Positions 58,944 through 64,000 of a stretch of DNA of 64,000 nucleotides are shown in pieces. The position numbers and the translations under genes were made by a program. Below the pieces are notes generated by a model. The model was not told where the DNA came from and made no database searches. It saw only the letters and a list, made by a program, of their open reading frames with translations. Location: the NCBI RefSeq assembly GCF_030269125.1, contig NZ_BSSM01000007.1:248001-312000 (forward strand), in the 5' to 3' direction. The number at the start of each line of letters is the position of its first letter. The first letter of the stretch is position 1. Source of the DNA: Streptomyces hygroscopicus subsp. hygroscopicus (GTDB lineage: Bacteria > Actinomycetota > Actinomycetes > Streptomycetales > Streptomycetaceae).

Positions 58944-59357
58944 ATGGAGACCACCATCGAACTGCCCGCCCTCGCCCGGCTCGTGACCGCCGAGGACCGG
59001 GAGATCCCGCTTACGGCCACCCTGCGCTACACGACGGGCGACCCGCTCGCCGTCTTCGTGGACTTCCCGGCCGAGGCGGCGCTGGAGGGCGAGGACGTCA
59101 GCTGGACCTTCGCGCGGTCCCTGCTGGACCAGGGCCTGCGCACCCCGGCCGGACACGGCGACGTCCAGATCTGGCCGTACGGCCGCACCCGGACCGTGGT
59201 GGAGTTCCATTCGCCCTTCGGCCTCGCCCTGCTCCAGTTCCCCACCGCGACCCTGCGCCGCTTCCTGGTGCGCAGCTACGAGGTGGTGGCGGCCGGCCGG
59301 GAGGACATGGGGACGGCGGTGGAGCGCGGGCTGAACGCGCTGTTCGGAGGGGTGTGA
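58944..59357 (+). CDS. SsgA-like protein (SALP), sporulation/cell division
   Basis: 137 residues from the ATG at 58944 with AAAGG upstream. The SsgA/SsgB family core is visible: RYTTGDPLAVFVDFPAEAALEGEDVSWTFARSLLDQGLRTPAGHGDVQIWPYGRTRTVVEFHSPFGLALLQFPTATLRRFLVRSYEVV. SALPs act in septum placement and spore maturation and are restricted to morphologically complex actinomycetes; this is good evidence for Streptomyces. The gene lies opposite a PP2C phosphatase gene. Confidence 0.9.
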   Translation: METTIELPALARLVTAEDREIPLTATLRYTTGDPLAVFVDFPAEAALEGEDVSWTFARSLLDQGLRTPAGHGDVQIWPYGRTRTVVEFHSPFGLALLQFPTATLRRFLVRSYEVVAAGREDMGTAVERGLNALFGGV

Positions 59358-59405
59358 GGCGTGCGCCCGAGTTGTCCGGGGACGCCTTGGCCATTTTTGA
59401 ATATT

Positions 59406-59436
59406 GTTCATCTTCGCCTCACCGCACGGGTATGGA
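59406..59436 (+). promoter_or_regulatory. Predicted PHO box and promoter of the phospholipase gene
   Basis: GTTCATCTTCG (59406-59416) and CCTCACCGCAC (59417-59427) are two adjacent 11-bp units with the TCA core at the same place, as in PhoP direct-repeat boxes. A -10-like TATGGA starts at 59431. The first unit would overlap the -35, the usual place for PhoP activation. Confidence 0.55.
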
Positions 59437-59508
59437 CCCTGACGATCGGTGCGGGCACCCTGGCCCGCGGTGTGCCGCAGGGGCACTCCCGTGACCGAGG
59501 ACGGACGA

Positions 59509-61533
59509 ATGACACCGATCAGCCGAAGGGGATTCGTGGGGCTGGGCGCTTCCGTGGCGGCGGGAGTGGCCCTTGGCGCCGGCACCCGCACCGCCGCGCA
59601 GGCCGCCACCACGGCGACCGGCACGATCAAGGACGTCAAGCACGTGGTGATCCTGATGCAGGAGAACCGCAGCTTCGACCACTACTTCGGCCGCCTGAAG
59701 GGCGTGCGCGGCTTCGACGACCGCAGCGGCATCACCCTCAGCGGCAACTACTCCGTCTTCAACCAGCCGAACCTGCTGAGCCGCCAGTACCCCTGGAAGC
59801 TCAGCGCCACCCCGCCGGCGTCGGGCAAGGACGGCGAGACCCTCGCACAGTGCAACGGCGACCTGCCGCACTCCTGGTCCTCGCAGCACTCCGCCTGGAA
59901 CAAGGGCCGCATGGACAACTGGGTCCTGGGCGTCGGCAACGTCCGCTCCCTCGGCTACCTGGACCGTTCCGACATCCCCTTCCACTACGCGCTCGCCGAC
60001 AACTACACCATCTGCGACGCCTACTTCTGCTCCACGCTCAGCGCCACCGGCCCCAACCGCACCTACCTGTGGAGCGGCAAGGTCGACTCCTCCAGCAACG
60101 ACGGCGGCGACGAGTCCGGCCTCACCTGGCAGACCTACGCCGAGGCGCTCCAGGCCGCCGGCGTGAGCTGGAAGGTCTACCAGAACGCCTCCGACAACTA
60201 CGGTGACAACGCCTGCGCCTACTTCACCAACTTCACCAACGCCAAGGCGGGCGACCCGCTGTACGACCGGGGCATGTCCTCCGTGCCGAGGGTGACCGGC
60301 TCCACCCCGGACGACATCGCCGCCGCCATCAGGGCCGACGTGCAGGCGGGCACCCTCCCGCAGGTCTCCTGGGTCGTGGCCAACCAGGCCTTCTCGGAGC
60401 ACCCCTACGCCCCGCCCGGGGACGGCGCCCACTTCGTCAACCTGGTCTACCAGGCCCTCGCCGCCGACGAGGACGTCTTCGACTCCACCGTCATGTTCCT
60501 CAACTACGACGAGAACGACGGCTACTTCGACCACGTGCCCCCGCCGAGCCCGCCCTCCGGCACGGCCGGCGAGTTCCTCAACGGAGTGCCCTACGGCTTC
60601 GGCTTCCGCGTTCCGATGATCGTCATCTCGCCCTGGACCCGCGGTGGCTGGGTCTCCTCGGAGGTCTTCGAGCACACCTCGGTGCTGCGCTTCCTGGAAA
60701 CCTGGACGGCCGCCCTCGGCACGCCCGCGAAGTGCCCCAACATCAGCGACTGGCGGCGCAAGGTGAGCGGCGACCTCACCGGCGTGTTCGACTTCGCCAA
60801 CCCGGTCAACGGCCCGGTCTCCCTGCCCGCGACCACCGTGATAGGCATCAACACCTGCGGCCCGCTGCCCAACCCGGTGCCGACCGACAACGCGTTGCCC
60901 GCCCAGGAGCCCGGCACCCGCCCGGCCCGCGCGCTGCCGTACCAGCCCGGCGGCTACCTGGACCACCTGGAGTTCGGCTCGGGCGGCAAGATCCTCGCCT
61001 GGTTCGTCATGACCAACCAGGGCGCCCCCGCCTCCCGCGCGGCCCATTTCTCCATCCACCCCAACGCCTACCGGGACACCACGCCCTGGCAGTACACGGT
61101 GGACGCGGGCGGCACCGCCTCCGACTACTTCAACATCGGCTCCGGTTACGGCGACGGCAAGTACGACCTGACGATGGTCGGCCCCAACCGCTTCCTGCGC
61201 CGCTTCCAGGGCGACGCCACCAAGGCGGGCAAGTCGGCCGAGGTCAGCACCCGTTACGCGGTCGAGCCGGGCACCGGCAAGCTCGCCATCTACTTCAGGA
61301 TGACCAACTCCGGTTCCTCCGCCGTGAGGTTCACCATCACCTCCAACCACTACCGCGGCGACGGCCCCTGGACCTACAGCGTCGCCGCCGGCGCCGCCAC
61401 GGAGGACTTCTTCAACGCCGTCGCCTACCAGAACGGCTGGTACGACTTCACGGTGACCGTGGACTCCGACGCGACCTGGTCGCGCCGGTTCACCGGGCAC
61501 CTGGAGACGGGCGCCGCCAGCGTCAGCGGCTGA
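59509..61533 (+). CDS. Phospholipase C, phosphocholine-specific type, Tat-exported
   Basis: 674 residues from the ATG at 59509 with CGAGGACGG upstream. A Tat signal (SRRGFVGLGASVAAGVALGAG) is at residues 5-25. The phosphoesterase core has HVVILMQENRSFDHYFGRLKGVRGF (metal Glu/Asn), CDAYFCSTLSATGPNRTYLWSG and FLNYDENDGYFDHVPPP, typical of the PlcH/PlcN-like acid phosphatase/phospholipase C family; two C-terminal domains (about residues 500-674) are beta-rich. It releases phosphate esters from phosphatidylcholine-like lipids, which fits control by PhoP. The 3' end overlaps the convergent gene by 11 bp. Confidence 0.87.
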   Translation: MTPISRRGFVGLGASVAAGVALGAGTRTAAQAATTATGTIKDVKHVVILMQENRSFDHYFGRLKGVRGFDDRSGITLSGNYSVFNQPNLLSRQYPWKLSATPPASGKDGETLAQCNGDLPHSWSSQHSAWNKGRMDNWVLGVGNVRSLGYLDRSDIPFHYALADNYTICDAYFCSTLSATGPNRTYLWSGKVDSSSNDGGDESGLTWQTYAEALQAAGVSWKVYQNASDNYGDNACAYFTNFTNAKAGDPLYDRGMSSVPRVTGSTPDDIAAAIRADVQAGTLPQVSWVVANQAFSEHPYAPPGDGAHFVNLVYQALAADEDVFDSTVMFLNYDENDGYFDHVPPPSPPSGTAGEFLNGVPYGFGFRVPMIVISPWTRGGWVSSEVFEHTSVLRFLETWTAALGTPAKCPNISDWRRKVSGDLTGVFDFANPVNGPVSLPATTVIGINTCGPLPNPVPTDNALPAQEPGTRPARALPYQPGGYLDHLEFGSGGKILAWFVMTNQGAPASRAAHFSIHPNAYRDTTPWQYTVDAGGTASDYFNIGSGYGDGKYDLTMVGPNRFLRRFQGDATKAGKSAEVSTRYAVEPGTGKLAIYFRMTNSGSSAVRFTITSNHYRGDGPWTYSVAAGAATEDFFNAVAYQNGWYDFTVTVDSDATWSRRFTGHLETGAASVSG

Positions 61534-62548
61534 CCCCCGCGTAGAGGTCCGGGCGCGGGGCGAGTTCGACGGCCACCCGGCCGCCGCTCTCCAGCGCCCG
61601 GACCCCCGCCTCGGCGACGGCCGAGGCGGCGTAGCCGTCCCAGGCACCGGGCCCGGTCACCCGGCCCGCCCGGGTGGCGTCCACCCAGTCCCGTACCTCG
61701 CGGTCGTAGGCGTCGGCGAAGCGGACGAGGTAGTCCGGCGGCACCTCCCGGCCGGCGCCGCCGGCGCGGGTGACCACCATGGCGTGCTCCTCGCCGATCC
61801 GTGCGCTGCCCGCCTCGCACACCGCCTCGCAGCGGACCTGGTAGCCGAAGCCGCAGTTGACGAACACCTCGACGTCCACCAGCGCGCCCCGCTCGGTCTC
61901 GAACAGCACGAACTGCGGATCGACCAGCCCCTCGGGCGCACCCGCGGAGGACACCGGGCACCGCACGGTCACCGCCGTCAGCTCCTGGCCCAGCAGCCAG
62001 CGGGCCGCGTCGATCTCGTGCGAGACCGAACTGTCGATCAGCTGGGCGCTGGAGAAGCCGGGCGGCGAGGAGACGTTGCGGTGGACGCAGTGCAGCATCA
62101 GCGGCCTGCCCAGGCCGCCCCCGTCCAGCAGGGCCTTCAGACGCAGGTACTCGGCGTCGTACCGGCGCATGAACCCGATCTGCGCGAGCCGCCGGCCGAG
62201 CCGCGCCTCGGCCTCCATGACGCGCAGTGCCCCGGCGGAGTCCGGCACCATCGGCTTCTCGCACAGCACCGGGAGGCCGCGCGCGAACGCGGCGAGCAGC
62301 GCGGCCTCGTGCGCGGGCCCGGGGGAGGCGATCAGTACGGCGTCCACGCCGGGCGCGTCGAGGGCGGCCTCGGGGTCGGTGTGCACGGTGACCCCGCGCA
62401 GGCCCGCGGCGGCGGCCTTCGCCCGTTCGACGTCGGGGTCGGCGACGGCCGCGACCCGGGCGCCGGCGACCACCCGGTCCAGGCGCCGAATGTGGTCCGC
62501 CCCCATGCTCCCGGCCCCCAGCACCGCCACACCCAGCAGCTCACCCAT
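61523..62548 (-). CDS. Gfo/Idh/MocA-family oxidoreductase (inositol dehydrogenase-like)
   Basis: 341 residues from the ATG at 62548. The NAD(P) site is VAVLGAGSMGADHIRRL; CEKPM holds the catalytic Lys; VSHEIDAARWLLG is the His-Asp catalytic region (HEIDAARW). Sequence is closest to inositol 2-dehydrogenase IolG (GFMRRYD). It may oxidise inositol or a related polyol or cyclitol. No iol operon lies around it. Monocistronic. Confidence 0.86.
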   Translation of the reverse strand: MGELLGVAVLGAGSMGADHIRRLDRVVAGARVAAVADPDVERAKAAAAGLRGVTVHTDPEAALDAPGVDAVLIASPGPAHEAALLAAFARGLPVLCEKPMVPDSAGALRVMEAEARLGRRLAQIGFMRRYDAEYLRLKALLDGGGLGRPLMLHCVHRNVSSPPGFSSAQLIDSSVSHEIDAARWLLGQELTAVTVRCPVSSAGAPEGLVDPQFVLFETERGALVDVEVFVNCGFGYQVRCEAVCEAGSARIGEEHAMVVTRAGGAGREVPPDYLVRFADAYDREVRDWVDATRAGRVTGPGAWDGYAASAVAEAGVRALESGGRVAVELAPRPDLYAGVSR

Positions 62549-62629
62549 GCGCGCGCTCCCTCACGTCGGACGATCACGCGTAGCGTACGTCGGCGGGGGA
62601 GCGCGCACTCGGGCCTCGGGGGCGGCGGG

Positions 62630-63724
62630 TCAGAACCGCAGCACCCCCGCGATCCCGTCCTCCTCGCCCAGCGTGCCGTCGGGCACGAAGCGGACGTCGG
62701 CGCCGGTCTCCAGGCACTGCTCCACGATCTCGTCCACGATGTCGTTGCGGGCGTCCAGATCGCCGGGCTCGGCCGGTACCAGGTGGTCGCCGTCGTCGCG
62801 GACGACCGCCTGGAATCCCTCCTCCACGGCGAGCAGCCGAACCCGGCCATCGCGGGCGCTCTGCCACAGCTCGTCCAGGCCCGCCGCGAAGGTCTTGCGG
62901 CCGCGCGCCGAGGTCAGCTCCTCGACCACGGAGCCGGTGTCCTTCGACGCCTCCGCCTCCAGCACCGGCTTGATCGCCTGCCACACCGCCTCGGGACCGG
63001 AGTTCGCGAGCCCGCCGTGCCCCACGTGCACCGCGCCCCTGGTCACACCGCCGGCCTCGTCCATGAGGGAGAGCGCGGCCTGTTCGCCGGTGACGTACAG
63101 CGGGCGGGGCTGGTCGCGCAGGACCGCGGCCATCGCGGTGTCCGCCTCGCGCAGGAACCGGCGGGTGCCCTCGTCGCGGAAGGTGCTCGGGGAGTCACCG
63201 ACGCGCATCTGCCGCTCGGCGTCGAAGTTCGGCCGGTTGCGGATCAGCGGGAAGCCCCCGGCGTGGTCCTCCACCACCCGGTCGACGCCGCCGCTCCACA
63301 GGGTGACCCTCTCGGCCGAGACCGACAGCACCCAGAAGGGCCGCTCGGCGGCCTGCGCGGCGACCAGGTTGCGGGTGAGGAAGGTGTCCGCGAGCACCAC
63401 GCGCTCGGGGACGCTGCGGGCCAGCGACCAGACCTGGTGCTCGCCGGGCGCCGCGAAGATCACCAGGCCGTCCTCGGCATGGGCGAGATCCACCTCGGCG
63501 AGCGCCCGGTCGAGCTGGGCGTCGACGTCCGCGCGCCGCTCACGGGTCACGGCCGGGTCGGCCTCCAGACGCTTCCTGGCCTCGGCCAGCACATTGCGCA
63601 GCCGGACGGGATCCTGCTCGTTGCCCGATCCGCGGCGGTGCGTCGGGGTCAGCACGGACACCGCCGGATAGGGCCGCGGACGCCGCAGTTCGGCAAGGGT
63701 TGCGGGACTCAGTGCGTGCTCCAT
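62630..63724 (-). CDS. baeRF-like (bacterial eRF1-related) protein
   Basis: 364 residues from the ATG at 63724. Sequence features: YPAVSVLTPTHRR, ADVDAQLDRALAEVDLAHAEDGLVIFAAPGEHQVWSLARSVPERVVLADTFLTRNLVAAQAAERPFWVLSVSAERVTLWSG, then LLAVEEGFQAVVRDDGDHLVPAEPGD. This layout fits the bacterial family related to archaeal and eukaryotic release factor eRF1, proposed for ribosome rescue or stress; functional data are lacking. No GGQ-like motif is obvious. The 81 bases before the Gfo/Idh gene hold nothing further. Confidence 0.7.
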   Translation of the reverse strand: MEHALSPATLAELRRPRPYPAVSVLTPTHRRGSGNEQDPVRLRNVLAEARKRLEADPAVTRERRADVDAQLDRALAEVDLAHAEDGLVIFAAPGEHQVWSLARSVPERVVLADTFLTRNLVAAQAAERPFWVLSVSAERVTLWSGGVDRVVEDHAGGFPLIRNRPNFDAERQMRVGDSPSTFRDEGTRRFLREADTAMAAVLRDQPRPLYVTGEQAALSLMDEAGGVTRGAVHVGHGGLANSGPEAVWQAIKPVLEAEASKDTGSVVEELTSARGRKTFAAGLDELWQSARDGRVRLLAVEEGFQAVVRDDGDHLVPAEPGDLDARNDIVDEIVEQCLETGADVRFVPDGTLGEEDGIAGVLRF

Positions 63725-64000
63725 GACAGCACCATAGGGCTGATTCACAAGTACGGCATTCGGGGTATCCGGGACGTGCGCTCGCCCGACGGCACCCGCC
63801 CGCGCCGCCCCGGTGGCCGGGCCGCCGGGCCGCCGGGGCGGTTCCTGACCGCGAAGCCGCACGGCGAACACCGCTTGGGGAGGTTTTTGCCCGTGGCCTG
63901 TTCCTGACGCCTCAGGCGTGCCGGCGTCGTGGTTCCTGCATTTCGCGGAGGCAAAACGCGGCCGAAAGCATCGGGCGGCCGGTTGCGGGTGTGTTACGGC
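63725..64000. other. Non-coding end of the window
   Basis: 276 bases with no convincing gene on either strand. A GC-rich inverted region (63830-63870) and the moderately AT-rich promoter-like 63730-63775 (upstream of the baeRF-like gene on the minus strand) are the only visible structure. Confidence 0.4.

Noticed and set aside
1..64000. CRISPR arrays, tRNA or rRNA genes, insertion sequences and att sites
   Set aside because: No regular spacer-repeat pattern, cloverleaf or transposase was seen in the parts read; a tRNA scan and IS search would be decisive.

Overview
The window is 64 kb of very GC-rich DNA with strong third-position G/C bias, GTG and TTG start codons, long chains of 4-bp start/stop overlaps, an SsgA-like protein, an NsdA-like protein, DUF397 and DUF6479 proteins, and sigR-, ECF41- and PhoP-type promoter motifs. 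This points to a Streptomyces chromosome, probably the accessory part of an arm. No rRNA, tRNA, CRISPR array, insertion sequence or replication origin was seen.

Layout. (1) 1-8018, plus strand: an operon for ADP-heptose formation from sedoheptulose 7-phosphate (gmhA, hldE) plus six glycosyltransferases. (2) 8443-14463: regulatory and stress genes: a STAS-ANTAR-GAF protein, an RpiB-like isomerase, a DUF6479 membrane protein, a Cys-rich four-helix protein, a DsbA-TPR protein, a thioredoxin coupled to a 54-codon thioredoxin-reductase remnant under a predicted sigR promoter, and a GntR regulator. (3) 15020-18687: a two-gene module, a trypsin-co-occurring (trypco) protein followed by a 1110-residue fusion of trypsin, nSTAND NTPase, histidine kinase and receiver. 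This is the most unusual system here. (4) 18677-20558: two SDR enzymes, then a repeat-rich spacer. (5) 40441-21344, minus strand: 17 tightly packed genes that look like a C7-cyclitol (valienol/valiolone-type) pseudosugar cluster: a sedoheptulose-7-phosphate cyclase, aminotransferase, ABC-2 exporter, ROK, PfkB and maltokinase-like kinases, GlgC-like nucleotidyltransferase, glycosyltransferase, RmlD-like, NUDIX, HAD, GMC, AKR and radical SAM proteins. One operator-like motif occurs at the head of both transcription units. (6) 40591-49798: an MpaB-like protein, an FAD oxidoreductase, acyl-CoA ligases, an ECF41 sigma factor with its carboxymuconolactone-decarboxylase partner, paaK, and stretches of decayed genes. 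(7) 49992-63724: a universal stress protein, a secreted amidase, a phosphotransferase, an NsdA-like regulator, a PAS-SpoIIE phosphatase, an SsgA-like protein, a Tat-exported phospholipase C behind a PHO box, an inositol-dehydrogenase-like protein and a baeRF-like protein.

How the parts relate. Regions 1 and 5 both start from sedoheptulose 7-phosphate, one toward ADP-heptose and the other toward a cyclitol, so this locus may compete for or share that precursor. Several promoters can be assigned to known regulators by motif alone: sigR (13.7 kb), ECF41 (46.8 kb), a PaaR-type operator (48.2 kb) and PhoP (59.4 kb). At least four genes are decayed (SDR, acyl-CoA synthetase, alpha/beta hydrolase, thiolase), and a thioredoxin reductase survives only as its first strand-helix unit. 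All functions are read from sequence motifs and family knowledge; no database search was run.
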